DNA of 64,000 bases from Paracoccus alkanivorans (GTDB lineage: Bacteria > Pseudomonadota > Alphaproteobacteria > Rhodobacterales > Rhodobacteraceae). The stretch is taken from positions 186,001-250,000 of the forward strand of contig NZ_QOKZ01000004.1 in assembly GCF_003697785.1 (NCBI RefSeq). The letters are read 5' to 3'. The translations under genes were made by a program, and so were the position numbers. Shown in pieces: positions 18,227-27,537 of the stretch. The notes below the pieces were generated by a model, which did no database searches, was not told where the DNA came from, and saw only the letters and a list, made by a program, of their open reading frames with translations. Every line of letters starts with the position of its first letter. Position 1 is the first letter of the stretch.

Positions 18227-18606
18227 GCCGATCCCTCGGGCCGCTGCATGAGTTGCCAACTGACCCCGAAGCGATCTGCCACCCATGTGAAGCGGGGCGA
18301 AAAGGGATAGGCATCAAGAGGCATGAAGACCTGCCCACCCTCGCCCAATATCCCGGCCAGCCGGTCCACATCCTCTGCCTGATCGCAGGTGATCACCAGC
18401 GAGATCGCCGGGGTGAAGGTGAACTCATGCGACACCGGGCTGTCGAAGAGAAACAGCTTCTGCCCGGCGACGGTGGCAAGCACGCGGCGGGGTTCACCTT
18501 CCCCGGACAATTCCTCGATGGTCATGTCCGGGAAGGCGCGGGACCAGAGCGCGACGGCATCGGCCAGCGCGCCCTGAAACATCAGTTGCGGAACCGCGGT
18601 GATCAT
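18223..18606 (-). CDS. VOC (glyoxalase-fold) family protein
   Basis: A 127-residue VOC protein of the PhnB / 3-demethylubiquinone-methyltransferase-like subgroup. It starts [20 protein letters not shown], and ends with the typical [11 protein letters not shown]. The subgroup's [22 protein letters not shown] block is clear. The expected metal ligands are not obvious, so enzymatic activity is uncertain. Its start overlaps the fumC stop (ATGA) and its stop overlaps the DUF4169 start, so it is co-translated with fumarase. Confidence 0.85.
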   Translation of the reverse strand: MITAVPQLMFQGALADAVALWSRAFPDMTIEELSGEGEPRRVLATVAGQKLFLFDSPVSHEFTFTPAISLVITCDQAEDVDRLAGILGEGGQVFMPLDAYPFSPRFTWVADRFGVSWQLMQRPEGSA

Positions 18607-19997
18607 TCCTTCGGTCCGATCATGTCTTCGGGGCGGACGATCCGGTCGAAAGTCTCGCCATCCACGAAGCCAAGCGCGATGGCCTCCTCACGCAGGGTGG
18701 TGCCGTTCTTGTGCGCGGTCTTGGCGACCTTGGTCGCGTTGTCATAGCCGATGGTCGGTGCCAGCGCCGTCACCAACATCAGCGATTCCTTCATCAGCTT
18801 TTCGATCCGCGCCGTGTTCGCCTGCGTCCCCACCACCATGTTGTCGGTGAAAGAGGATGCCGCGTCACCCAGGAGCTGCATGGATTGCAGCACGTTATAG
18901 GACATCATCGGATTATAGACATTCAGTTCGAAATGCCCCTGGCTGCCGGCAAAGCCGATGGCCGCGTCATTGCCCATCACATGGGCGCAGACCATTGTCA
19001 GTGCCTCGGCCTGTGTCGGGTTGACCTTGCCGGGCATGATAGACGATCCCGGCTCGTTCTCGGGCAGGATCAACTCGCCCAGGCCCGAGCGGGGGCCGGA
19101 ACCCAGCAGCCGCATGTCATTGGCGATCTTGAACAGCGAGACAGCCACGGTTTTCAGCGCGCCCGAAAAGAACACCATCGCGTCATGTGCCGCCAGAGCC
19201 TCGAACTTGTTCGGCGCGGTAACGAAAGGCAGGCCGGTGATCTTCGCGATCTCGGCGGCGATGGCGCTGTCCCAGCCCTTCCTGGTGTTCAGCCCGGTGC
19301 CGACCGCCGTGCCACCTTGTGCCAGCTCATAGATGTGCGGCAGGGCCAGTCTGACCCGCTCGATCCCCATCTTCACCTGATGCGCATAGCCGCTAAATTC
19401 CTGTCCAAGCGTCAGGGGTGTGGCGTCCTGAGTATGGGTGCGCCCGATCTTGATGATATCCTTGAACTCCCGCGATTTCGCGACCAGCGCCTCGTGCAGC
19501 TTTTCCAGCCCCGGCAGCAGCACGTCGCGCGCCACCATGCCGATGCCCACATGCATCGCGGTCGGGAAAGTGTCATTGGATGACTGACCCATATTGCAAT
19601 GGTCATTCGGGTGAACCGGGTCTTTCGACCCCATCTCGCCACCCAGGATCTCGATCGCGCGGTTGGAGATTACCTCATTGGCATTCATGTTCGACTGCGT
19701 GCCCGAGCCGGTCTGCCACACCACCAGCGGGAAATTGTCGTCGAACTTGCCCTCGAATACCTCGGTCGCGGCCTGCTCCATCGCGCGGCCGATCTTTTCG
19801 TCCAGCCTGCCCTCGGCCATGTTGATCCGTGCCGCCGCCAGCTTGATCGCCCCCAATGCGCGGATGATCGCGACCGGCTGACGCTCCCACCCGATGGGGA
19901 AGTTCATGATCGAGCGCTGCGTCTGCGCCCCCCAGTATTTCGAGGCGTCAACCTCCAGCGGGCCGAAGCTGTCGGTTTCGGTACGGGTCTTGGTCAT
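18603..19997 (-). CDS. fumC: Fumarate hydratase class II
   Basis: FumC interconverts fumarate and malate in the TCA cycle. The 464-residue protein carries the fumarase/aspartase signature [13 protein letters not shown], the substrate segments [14 protein letters not shown] and [14 protein letters not shown], and TGLNTRKGW, all normal for the iron-free class II enzyme. Length is standard. It leads an overlapping operon with VOC, DUF4169 and RHH genes; the 89 bases upstream to the methyltransferase gene should hold the promoter. Confidence 0.97.
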   Translation of the reverse strand: MTKTRTETDSFGPLEVDASKYWGAQTQRSIMNFPIGWERQPVAIIRALGAIKLAAARINMAEGRLDEKIGRAMEQAATEVFEGKFDDNFPLVVWQTGSGTQSNMNANEVISNRAIEILGGEMGSKDPVHPNDHCNMGQSSNDTFPTAMHVGIGMVARDVLLPGLEKLHEALVAKSREFKDIIKIGRTHTQDATPLTLGQEFSGYAHQVKMGIERVRLALPHIYELAQGGTAVGTGLNTRKGWDSAIAAEIAKITGLPFVTAPNKFEALAAHDAMVFFSGALKTVAVSLFKIANDMRLLGSGPRSGLGELILPENEPGSSIMPGKVNPTQAEALTMVCAHVMGNDAAIGFAGSQGHFELNVYNPMMSYNVLQSMQLLGDAASSFTDNMVVGTQANTARIEKLMKESLMLVTALAPTIGYDNATKVAKTAHKNGTTLREEAIALGFVDGETFDRIVRPEDMIGPKE

Positions 19998-20086
19998 GAT
20001 GAATGGCTCCCTCGCGGTTTCGCGGCGTTTTTAGCCCCCGCGGCAGCGATAAGCAATCGGCATGCCATTGTATGCTGAACAGAATC

Positions 20087-20638
20087 TTATCCCTGCCGGA
20101 ACGCATAGACTCGTGCGGGCGGCAGATTCGCCCAGATCCGCCGACTGCGTTCATGGCGCAGTCCGAAGCGGCGGCGAACAGCCTCGGACAGAGGCGGCAA
20201 CGGACCATAGGTGATCTGTACGAAGGGCGCACCGGGCCGCATGACCGACAGCGCCGCACCGACGATGGCGGCCTGCAACTCGTCCGGCATCGGCAGGGTA
20301 GGCACACCCGAAATGACCGCGTCGAAAGGCTCGTCCCTTTGATTGACCATTTCCTGCGCGGGCCGGTTATGAACACGGGTCCCCGGAAAACGGGACCGTA
20401 ACCAGTCGCAGAAAGCCGCGTTCAGTTCGTATAAGTCGAGCCGTTCCGGCGGCAGGCCGCGTGCCAGAATCGCCTGAGTGATAGTGCCCGTTCCGGCACC
20501 GATTTCCGCCACCGCCTTCATGTCGGGCGAGACATGGCGCGCCATCTCGCGCGCGGTGGCCCGACCGGTGGGAATGACAGAGCGTATCTCGGATGGGCGC
20601 CGGATGAACTGGCCCAGAAATAACGGCAAATCCGACAT
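20087..20638 (-). CDS. SAM-dependent methyltransferase, PmtA-like
   Basis: A 183-residue class I methyltransferase. Motif I is VAEIGAGTGTIT near residue 43, preceded by FIRRPSEIRSVIPTGRATA, a segment similar to the start of Rhodobacter-type phospholipid N-methyltransferases (PmtA) and KsgA-like enzymes. FVQITYGP in the C-terminal part also recalls PmtA, which converts phosphatidylethanolamine to phosphatidylcholine. The protein is shorter than typical PmtA (about 200 residues) and the phospholipid role is inferred. It reads toward fumC with 89 bases between. Confidence 0.75.
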   Translation of the reverse strand: MSDLPLFLGQFIRRPSEIRSVIPTGRATAREMARHVSPDMKAVAEIGAGTGTITQAILARGLPPERLDLYELNAAFCDWLRSRFPGTRVHNRPAQEMVNQRDEPFDAVISGVPTLPMPDELQAAIVGAALSVMRPGAPFVQITYGPLPPLSEAVRRRFGLRHERSRRIWANLPPARVYAFRQG

Positions 20639-20702
20639 CGTGACCTCCTGCAGTTATGCCAAGGCCCGGCCTATTGCAGACAGGTGACAGACGTGTGACG
20701 GG

Positions 20703-21176
20703 TTACTTGCGCCAGCGGTCGAGCTGCACGACCTCGCCACCGCCCGGCGGATCATCCGGACCGTCATCCCCCTGATCCTCGCCATCCTTTTCGCCGGAAC
20801 TTTCCTCGCCCTCGTCACTTTCCTGGGTTTCGAAGCGCAGGCCAAATTCCACGGAGGGGTCGACAAAGGTCCGCAATGCGTCAAAGGGGATACGCATCGG
20901 TTCGGGCGAATTGCCGAAATTCAGCGTGATGTTGAAGCCCTCGTCATCGATGATCAGGTTCTCGAACCAGTGCTGGATGACGATGGTCATTTCCTCGGGA
21001 TAGCGCTCTCGCAGCCAGTCGGCCATCTCGACCCCGTCCTCGCGCGTGTCGAAAGTGATGAAGAAATGATGCTCGCCCGGCAGGCCGTTATCGGCCACAT
21101 CCTGCAAAACATCCGCGATCAATCCCTGCATCGCGCGATGCATCATTCCGCCGTAATCAATTTCGGACCGGGTCAT
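20703..21176 (-). CDS. sspB: ClpXP adaptor SspB (alpha type)
   Basis: SspB delivers ssrA-tagged proteins to ClpXP. The 157-residue protein shows the adaptor fold blocks IDYGGMMHRAMQGLIADVL, HHFFITFDT and MTIVIQHWFENL, followed by an acidic flexible linker (EESSGEKDGEDQGDD) and a short C-terminal tail ending VVQLDRWRK that should dock on the ClpX zinc domain. ATG 21176 is chosen over an upstream 21212 start because homologues begin near here. It is divergent from asd across 165 bases. Confidence 0.9.
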   Translation of the reverse strand: MTRSEIDYGGMMHRAMQGLIADVLQDVADNGLPGEHHFFITFDTREDGVEMADWLRERYPEEMTIVIQHWFENLIIDDEGFNITLNFGNSPEPMRIPFDALRTFVDPSVEFGLRFETQESDEGEESSGEKDGEDQGDDGPDDPPGGGEVVQLDRWRK

Positions 21177-21341
21177 GCAACCTTCCTTCCTCGGTGTCGC
21201 CAGCATAGGCAAATGAACGTCGAAGAAAAGGGGCGGAATCGTTCAATATCCCGACAATGCCGCCGCTCCTTTCTCCTGCGCCCCCTTCCATCCGCCGAGT
21301 GCCTGCGTTAAACGCCAGCGACCGCAGGAAAGGAGGCCCCG

Positions 21342-22364
21342 ATGGGCTACAAAGTCGTTGTTGCCGGCGCCACGGGAAATGTGGGCCGCGAAATGCTGAA
21401 TATCTTGGCCGAGCGCCAGTTCCCGGTGGATGAAATCGCCGTTCTGGCCTCGCGCCGTTCGCAAGGCACCGAGGTCAGCTTTGGCGACAAGACTCTCAAG
21501 ATCAAGGACATCGAGCAATTCGATTTCACGGGTTGGGATATCGCGCTTTTCGCCATCGGCTCGGACGCGACAAAGAAATATGCCCCCATCGCCGCCAAGG
21601 CCGGTTGCGTGGTAATCGACAACTCGTCGCTCTATCGCTACGACCCCGACATTCCGCTGATCGTGCCCGAGGTGAATCCGGACGCGATCGAGGGTTATGC
21701 GAAAAAGAACATCATCGCCAACCCCAACTGCTCGACCGCACAGATGGTGGTGGCGCTCAAGCCCCTGCATGACCGGGCACGGATCAAGCGTGTCGTGGTA
21801 TCGACCTATCAGTCGGTCAGCGGCGCGGGCAAGGAAGGCATGGATGAGTTGTGGGACCAGACCAAGGGCATGTATGTGCCGGGCCAAGAGGTCGAGCCCA
21901 GCAAGTTCCAGAAGCAGATCGCCTTCAACGTGATCCCGCAGATCGACGTCTTCATGGATGACGGCTCGACCAAGGAAGAATGGAAGATGGTCGCCGAGAC
22001 CAAGAAAATCGTCGATCCTGCCATCAAGGTTACCGCGACCTGCGTGCGCGTGCCGGTCTTTGTCGGTCATTCCGAGGCGATCAATATCGAGTTCGAGGAT
22101 TTCCTCGACGAGGACGAGGCCCGCGACATCCTGCGCGAGGCGCCGGGCATTCTGGTCGTCGATAAACGCGAACCGGGCGGCTATACCACGCCGGTCGAAT
22201 GCGTGGGCGATTTCGCGACCTTCATCAGCCGCATTCGCCAGGACTCAACAATCGAGAACGGGCTGAATCTCTGGTGCGTCAGCGACAACCTGCGCAAGGG
22301 TGCAGCGCTGAACGCCGTCCAGATCGCCGAGTTGCTGGGCAATCGCATCCTGAAGAAGGGCTGA
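21342..22364 (+). CDS. asd: Aspartate-semialdehyde dehydrogenase
   Basis: Asd reduces aspartyl phosphate to aspartate semialdehyde, the branch point to lysine/diaminopimelate, threonine and methionine. The 340-residue protein has the NADP-binding start YKVVVAGATGNVGREML, the catalytic cysteine at about residue 130 in NPNCSTAQMV, and VFVGHSEAINIEF around the active-site histidine. GGAAAGGAGG lies just before the ATG. dapB, which uses downstream product, is 6 kb away. A DedA gene follows after 10 bases. Confidence 0.97.
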   Translation: MGYKVVVAGATGNVGREMLNILAERQFPVDEIAVLASRRSQGTEVSFGDKTLKIKDIEQFDFTGWDIALFAIGSDATKKYAPIAAKAGCVVIDNSSLYRYDPDIPLIVPEVNPDAIEGYAKKNIIANPNCSTAQMVVALKPLHDRARIKRVVVSTYQSVSGAGKEGMDELWDQTKGMYVPGQEVEPSKFQKQIAFNVIPQIDVFMDDGSTKEEWKMVAETKKIVDPAIKVTATCVRVPVFVGHSEAINIEFEDFLDEDEARDILREAPGILVVDKREPGGYTTPVECVGDFATFISRIRQDSTIENGLNLWCVSDNLRKGAALNAVQIAELLGNRILKKG

Positions 22365-22374
22365 GACCCGAAAG

Positions 22375-22974
22375 GTGTTTGACTGGATCACCAGCTTTAT
22401 CGAGGGCGGCGGGGCATTGGCCATCGCCGCCCTCATGCTTCTGGAAAATGTTTTCCCGCCGATTCCGTCCGAGTTGATCATGCCGCTTGCGGGCTTCAAC
22501 GCGGCACGCGGCGGAACATCGTTGTTGCTGGTGATCATATCCGGGGCCGCCGGATCGCTGGCCGGCGCGTGGCTGTGGTATCTGCTGGGATATGCCTATG
22601 GCACTGACCGGTTGCACCGCCTGATCGCGCGCCATGGCCGCTGGCTGACCATGACTCCGGCCGAACTGGACCGGGCGCAACGATGGTTCGACAGGCATGG
22701 CCGTTCGGTGGTTTTCTTCGGCCGCCTCGTCCCCACCGTCCGTACGCTGATCTCGATCCCCGCAGGTCTCGCGCAGATGTTCATGCCCCGGTTCATCCTG
22801 TTCTCGGCCATGGGAAGCATCCTGTGGTGCAGCATTCTTGCCCTTGCCGGTTATTGGCTGGAAAGCCGCTACGAACAGGTCAGCGCGTGGCTGAATCCTG
22901 TCTCGACCATCATCGTCGTCGCGCTGATCGTGGGTTATGCGTGGCGGGTAATCCGCTGGCGGCCGGATAACTGA
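22375..22974 (+). CDS. DedA family membrane protein
   Basis: A 199-residue polytopic DedA/SNARE-associated (VTT) protein, a family acting in lipid carrier recycling or flipping in the inner membrane. Diagnostic parts are LLENVFPPIPSELIMPLAGF near residue 25 and GRLVPTVRTLISIPAGLA in the middle, with about five hydrophobic segments. It starts at GTG with AAAGG close upstream, 10 bases after asd, so the two are likely co-transcribed. It converges with the carbonic anhydrase gene. Confidence 0.9.
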   Translation: MFDWITSFIEGGGALAIAALMLLENVFPPIPSELIMPLAGFNAARGGTSLLLVIISGAAGSLAGAWLWYLLGYAYGTDRLHRLIARHGRWLTMTPAELDRAQRWFDRHGRSVVFFGRLVPTVRTLISIPAGLAQMFMPRFILFSAMGSILWCSILALAGYWLESRYEQVSAWLNPVSTIIVVALIVGYAWRVIRWRPDN

Positions 22975-22993
22975 GATATTATCGCGCGGCGCC

Positions 22994-23641
22994 TCAGACC
23001 AATACCCAACGCTTTCCGCCGTTCTCGGCCTGCCACAACGTGCCCTCGCGAATATCGTGAACCAGGCCGTGGAGCGACAATTCCCCGCTTTCGACGGCGG
23101 CCTTCACGAAGGGAAAGGTCATCAGGTTTTCGATCGAGACCATCACCGCCTCGCGTTCGAGCGCGCGGACCTGCTGGTCTTCGGGCAGTTCCTTGACCCG
23201 TTCGTAACCGGGGCGCAGGATATCCATCCAGCGGCCGACGAAACTGGATTTTTCCTCCAGTTCGGGCGCATGCCCCGAACACATAGCATGGCAGCCGGCC
23301 ACACCGCCGCAATTCGTGTGTCCCATCACGATCAGATGAGCCACCCGCAGCGAGGCCACCGCATACTCAACCGCCGCAGATGTTCCGTGCTGCTGCCCGT
23401 CAGGCGCATGAGGCGGCACCAGATTGGCGATATTGCGGTGGATAAAGAACTCTCCCGAATCGGCGCCGAATATTGAAGTGACATGCACACGCGAATCGCA
23501 GCACGAGATGACCATCGCCCTCGGCCGCTGCCCGTCATCGGCCAAACGCCGGTACCAAGCGCTGTTCTCGGCATAGGCAGTGGCTTTCCAGCCGTGATAC
23601 CGGGTGATCAGATATTGCGGCAGGGGATGAACGTTATGCAT
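22994..23641 (-). CDS. Beta-class carbonic anhydrase
   Basis: A 215-residue zinc enzyme interconverting CO2 and bicarbonate in the cytoplasm. The zinc and active-site motifs are CCDSRV (Cys and the Asp-Arg dyad) and HTNCGGVAG (His and Cys), plus HRNIANLVPP. ATG 23641 with AGAGG upstream is chosen; a start at 23680 adds 13 residues. It is divergent from the Hpt-like gene across 120 AT-rich bases and convergent with dedA. Confidence 0.94.
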   Translation of the reverse strand: MHNVHPLPQYLITRYHGWKATAYAENSAWYRRLADDGQRPRAMVISCCDSRVHVTSIFGADSGEFFIHRNIANLVPPHAPDGQQHGTSAAVEYAVASLRVAHLIVMGHTNCGGVAGCHAMCSGHAPELEEKSSFVGRWMDILRPGYERVKELPEDQQVRALEREAVMVSIENLMTFPFVKAAVESGELSLHGLVHDIREGTLWQAENGGKRWVLV

Positions 23642-23761
23642 GGCTGACCTCTCGCAAGCTCCCAGTCTGATAGCCTTCATTCAAATAAAGTTCGAGAGGC
23701 ATTTTCATACACCGTTGGCACATCGTTCACAAATGTTCTGCAATCTCGCACTCATGTCAGC

Positions 23762-24160
23762 ATGATGCCTGGAGTTGTCTGCATGCCATCTGTCACGGCC
23801 TTGCCCATATCCGAACCCGTACGCATCGATCGGCAGCGTTTCACGGATATCATCGATGAACTTGGTGAACGGACCGGCCGGAACGTGATCGATCTGGCAC
23901 TGGAACAATTCGCTCTGGTAATGACCGCCACGGAAAAGGCGCTCGCCCGCAATGACTTCCCGGATGCGGTATCTCATGCGGCACTGCTTACCCGGTTGGC
24001 CTGGCAGATCGGCCTGCCATTAGTGGCGATTGTCGCGCAAAATCTGGGGAATTGCATCGAACAACGCGACCTGACCGCGCTGGCTGCCATCCGTGCACGG
24101 CTGGCGAGGGTCGGCAACAACTCGCTGACTATCTTGCGCGGTAATGGCCAGGCGGATTAG
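23762..24160 (+). CDS. Hypothetical protein, degenerate Hpt-like helical domain
   Basis: I do not recognise a named family. The 132-residue protein is all-helical by composition. The segment DFPDAVSHAALLTRLAWQIG and the ~25 residues after it lines up by eye, without gaps, with the usual histidine-phosphotransfer pattern (acidic start, A-H-x-L-K-G, I/L-G, L-A-x-x-L), but the phosphorylated histidine and the LKG are not at the expected places (alanine and L-T-R instead). It may be a non-phosphorylated scaffold or unrelated. Several ATGs (23762, 23765, 23783) are possible; none has a strong ribosome binding site. It is divergent from the carbonic anhydrase. Confidence 0.6.
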   Translation: MMPGVVCMPSVTALPISEPVRIDRQRFTDIIDELGERTGRNVIDLALEQFALVMTATEKALARNDFPDAVSHAALLTRLAWQIGLPLVAIVAQNLGNCIEQRDLTALAAIRARLARVGNNSLTILRGNGQAD

Positions 24161-24225
24161 GGACATCACTTGCTATGACCTCGCCAGCATGTAGTCTGGC
24201 GCGCAAATAACGAAGGAACCCCGCC

Positions 24226-25602
24226 ATGCCGCTCCAATTCGCTTCCTCCCCGGATCTGGCCCTGCCGATATGGCCGGTTGCGAAGGGCGCGGAAATTCCG
24301 CCCGAATCCGGGGCGGGCGACTGGCCAGCCGCTTGCGGCTTTACCGGCAAGACCGGGGAAATATGCCTGTTGCCAGATGCGGATGGCGGGCTGTCCGGCG
24401 CCCTGTTCGGGCTTGGCGATCCCGCGCATCACGGACGCGAGCGCTTTGCCTTCGCCCGCGCCGCCGCCTCTCTGCCCAAGGGCGACTGGCGGCTGGCGGC
24501 GCTGCCCGGTGACCACAACGCGGAAGAGGCGGCGCTTGGCTGGCTGCTGGGGCAGTATCGCTTTACCCGCTACAAGGGCAGCCCGGCAGAGGATGCGCGC
24601 CTCGTTTGCCCGGACGGTGTGGATGCCGAACGGGTGCTGGCCATCGCGGCGGGCGAGTTTCTGACCCGCGACCTTATCAATACCCCGGCCAGCGACATGG
24701 GGCCCAAGCAGCTCGAGGCTGCAGCGCGCAAGCTGGCCAACGAGATCGGCGCCAGCATCGAGGTGACCACGGGCGACGCCTTGCTGAAATCAAACCTCCC
24801 GATGATCCATGCGGTCGGCCGCGCCGCCGAGCAGGCACCTCGCCTGATCGATATCCGCCTTGGCGACAACGGGCCTTTGTTGACCCTGGTCGGCAAGGGC
24901 GTGTGTTTCGATACCGGCGGGCTGGACATCAAGCCCCCCTCTTCCATGGGTCTGATGAAAAAGGACATGGGCGGGGCGGCGACGGTTCTCGGCCTGCTGA
25001 AGATGCTGGCGGGAACCGGTGCGGCGCAAGGCTTGCGGCTGCGCGTCCTGATCCCGGCAGTCGAGAACAGTATCGCGGGCAACGCCTTTCGCCCCGGCGA
25101 TGTGCTGGGCAGCCGCAAGGGGCTGAGCGTCGAGGTAAACAACACCGATGCCGAGGGACGGCTCGTGCTGGCCGATGCGCTGACCCTGGGGGCCGAGGAA
25201 AACCCCGATCTGATGATCTCGATGGCCACCCTGACCGGCGCGGCGCGGGTGGCGCTTGGCCCCGACATCCCGCCCTTCTACTGCGATGACGACGCCACCG
25301 CGCAGGCAATCTCGGCGGCCTCCATGGCAGTCGCCGATCCGCTCTGGCGCATGCCCTTCTGGGAGCCTTACGAGACGATGATCGAACCCGCCATCGCCGA
25401 TCTGGACAATGCCCCCTCGGGCAGCATGGCCGGCTCGATCACTGCCGCACTGTTCCTGCGCCGCTTTGCCGAAGGCGCGGGGCGCTATGTCCATATGGAT
25501 ATCTATGGCTGGCAGCCCACAGCCGCACCGGGACGCCCAAAGGGCGGTGTCGGTCAGGGCGCGCGCGCCATCCTTGCCGCCTTGCCCGACCTTGTGAAAT
25601 GA
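24226..25602 (+). CDS. M17 leucyl aminopeptidase family protein
   Basis: A 458-residue cytosolic dinuclear-metal aminopeptidase of the PepA/M17 family. Family blocks are GKGVCFDTGGLDIKP, MKKDMGGAA and the signature NTDAEGRLVLADAL, which carry the metal and catalytic residues. The N-terminal ~150 residues are the variable domain. AAGGA precedes the ATG. It overlaps the NlpC/P60 gene in ATGA, a pairing that suggests joint turnover of cell-wall peptides; that is inference. Confidence 0.93.
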   Translation: MPLQFASSPDLALPIWPVAKGAEIPPESGAGDWPAACGFTGKTGEICLLPDADGGLSGALFGLGDPAHHGRERFAFARAAASLPKGDWRLAALPGDHNAEEAALGWLLGQYRFTRYKGSPAEDARLVCPDGVDAERVLAIAAGEFLTRDLINTPASDMGPKQLEAAARKLANEIGASIEVTTGDALLKSNLPMIHAVGRAAEQAPRLIDIRLGDNGPLLTLVGKGVCFDTGGLDIKPPSSMGLMKKDMGGAATVLGLLKMLAGTGAAQGLRLRVLIPAVENSIAGNAFRPGDVLGSRKGLSVEVNNTDAEGRLVLADALTLGAEENPDLMISMATLTGAARVALGPDIPPFYCDDDATAQAISAASMAVADPLWRMPFWEPYETMIEPAIADLDNAPSGSMAGSITAALFLRRFAEGAGRYVHMDIYGWQPTAAPGRPKGGVGQGARAILAALPDLVK

Positions 25603-26417
25603 ACCATGACCGGCGCCTGACCCCCGCCACCGAACGGGTTGCACTCGAAAGCCTGCGCGGCAAGCTCGACCGTCCGGAATACACCGCCGGGGAGCCGGCG
25701 CGGATGGCCGTCCCTCTCGCCGATCTGATGAGCGCACCCGATGGCCGCCGTGACCGGCAGGTGAATTTCGGCGCAGATCTGACGATTGTCGAGCGCCGGG
25801 ACGGATGGGCCTTTGTGCAGGCCGCGCTGGATGGCTATTGCGGTTGGCTGCCCGAGGAGGTGCTCAGCACCGACCTGCCCCCGATCACCCATCGGGTGAG
25901 GGCACCGGCGACTCATCTCTATCCCGCCGCGGACATGAAGCAGCCCGAGACATGTTTGCTCTCCATCGGTGCAAGGCTGGCGGTCGAGGGAACAGAAGGG
26001 CGCTTCGCCCGCCTTGCCACCGGCGGCTACGTGCCCCTTTCTCATATCGGCGACCGGCCCGCCAATGATCCGATCGAGGTCGCCGACGCACTGTTGGGCA
26101 CGCCTTACCTGTGGGGTGGAAACAGCCGTTCAGGGCTGGATTGTTCGGCACTGGTGCAGATCGCCCTGACCGAATGCGGCATCCCCTGCCCCGGCGACAG
26201 CGACCTGCAACGCGACGCCTTTCCCGAAGCGGAAGAGATCCGGCGCGGAGACCTGCTGTTCTGGCCGGGCCACGTCGCGTTGGCGATCTCGGCCGATCTG
26301 ATGATCCACGCCACCGCATGGAAGATGGCGGTGATCCGCGAGAGCATTCCCGACGCCATCGCCCGGATAGACGCAGCAGGCGACGGGCCGTTCCTGGGCA
26401 TCCGCAGGCCCGGATGA
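25599..26417 (+). CDS. NlpC/P60 peptidase with SH3-like domains
   Basis: A 272-residue cysteine peptidase that probably cuts D-glutamyl-meso-DAP bonds of free muropeptides. The N-terminal half has two SH3-like regions (around LTIVERRDGWAFVQAALDGY and later the RLATGGYVPLSHI segment). The catalytic domain shows GLDCSALVQ with the cysteine, and PGHVALAI with the histidine. There is no signal peptide, so it probably acts on recycled peptides in the cytoplasm, like dipeptidyl-peptidase VI. It is coupled to the M17 aminopeptidase by ATGA. Confidence 0.88.
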   Translation: MNHDRRLTPATERVALESLRGKLDRPEYTAGEPARMAVPLADLMSAPDGRRDRQVNFGADLTIVERRDGWAFVQAALDGYCGWLPEEVLSTDLPPITHRVRAPATHLYPAADMKQPETCLLSIGARLAVEGTEGRFARLATGGYVPLSHIGDRPANDPIEVADALLGTPYLWGGNSRSGLDCSALVQIALTECGIPCPGDSDLQRDAFPEAEEIRRGDLLFWPGHVALAISADLMIHATAWKMAVIRESIPDAIARIDAAGDGPFLGIRRPG

Positions 26418-26499
26418 CGGCGGATTGTTGAAACAGGCCCGTAGAGCGCTTTTGGTGCTGCCTGCAGGATCGGAATTTGCCGGTTTTGAATGGAATGTC

Positions 26500-26560
26500 G
26501 GGGCTCTGCCCCGCCGCGCTACGCGCGCCTCCCCGGGATATTCAGCATGAAGAAGAAGGG
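26500..26560 (+). repeat. Intergenic composite repeat, copy A (variant)
   Basis: The hairpin GGGGC-TCT-GCCCC (26500-26512) is followed after 23 bases by a GGATATTCAGCATGAAGAAG box (from 26536). This variant has the same order as the other copies but a diverged core. It lies between the NlpC/P60 gene and the convergent truB. Confidence 0.55.
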
Positions 26561-26591
26561 CTGAGCCAAGGACGGTTGTTTCCGTGGAGAT

Positions 26592-27485
26592 CTACAGGTT
26601 GAAAACGCGCTCGGGCTGAACCGTGCCGCCCTGATAGCGGCCGATGCAGACAGGCCCCTCGGCATCGCTGACCCAAACCGCCTGCCCCCATTCGGCGGTA
26701 CCCGTCACCTCGCCCGGATTGCCATTGCGGATCCGGCGGGCGCCGTCGGGCGTGGCCCGCAGCATCGGCATGTCCTCCAGCGCGGCCTCCAGCGGCAAGA
26801 GCCGCTCTTCCAGCCATACCTGCGCCTCGCGGTCGATACGCTCGAACGCCACGCCGTCCTCGACATCGAACGGCCCGGACCACACCCGCCGCAGCCCTGC
26901 GACATGACCAAGGCAGCCCAGCTCGCGCCCCAGATCCCGGGCAATGGACCGCACATAGCCACCTTTGCCGCAAACCATTTCCAACCGCGCGGTGTCGCCA
27001 TCCGCCTCGATCAGCGACAGGCCCTCGACCCAGAGCGGACGGGCGGCCAGTTCGACCTCCTCGCCCTCGCGCGCCAAATCATAGGCACGCTCGCCATCCA
27101 GTTTGACCGCCGAATAGGCGGGGGGAACCTGCATGATCTCGCCTCTGAACCCTGCCAGCGCCGCCTCTATCTGCGCCGGTTCCGGACGGATATCCGAGCG
27201 CCGGATCACTTCTCCGGATGCATCGTCAGTGGTGGTCTCCGCCCCCCAGTTCACCGTGAAATCATAGCATTTCAGCGCGTCGGTGATATAGCTGACGGTC
27301 TTGGTCGCCTCGCCCAGAGCCACCGCCAGAACCCCCGTCGCATCCGGGTCCAGCGTCCCCGCATGACCTGCCTTCTTCGCGTCCAGCGCCCAGCGCAGCT
27401 TGTTCACGACCGAAGTCGAGGTCACGCCCGCAGGCTTGTCCACGATCAGCCAGCCATTAATGTTGCGGCCCTTCTTGCGTGCCAT
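26592..27485 (-). CDS. truB: tRNA pseudouridine-55 synthase TruB
   Basis: TruB makes pseudouridine 55 in the T-loop of tRNAs. The 297-residue protein has [13 protein letters not shown], the catalytic aspartate motif [28 protein letters not shown] and [13 protein letters not shown]. Lengths and motifs are standard, with a short C-terminal PUA-like part. It is downstream of rbfA and the DUF2233 gene on the same strand, a typical translation/ribosome neighbourhood. Confidence 0.96.
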   Translation of the reverse strand: MARKKGRNINGWLIVDKPAGVTSTSVVNKLRWALDAKKAGHAGTLDPDATGVLAVALGEATKTVSYITDALKCYDFTVNWGAETTTDDASGEVIRRSDIRPEPAQIEAALAGFRGEIMQVPPAYSAVKLDGERAYDLAREGEEVELAARPLWVEGLSLIEADGDTARLEMVCGKGGYVRSIARDLGRELGCLGHVAGLRRVWSGPFDVEDGVAFERIDREAQVWLEERLLPLEAALEDMPMLRATPDGARRIRNGNPGEVTGTAEWGQAVWVSDAEGPVCIGRYQGGTVQPERVFNL

Positions 27486-27537
27486 CGGAACCTCGCGAAT
27501 TGGAAGGCCGAGGGCATAGCCCCGGGTGTCCCGCCCG

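Noticed and set aside
21177..21341. A lysine riboswitch before asd
   Set aside because: The gap is too short and I see none of the expected conserved helices; it looks like an ordinary divergent promoter region.
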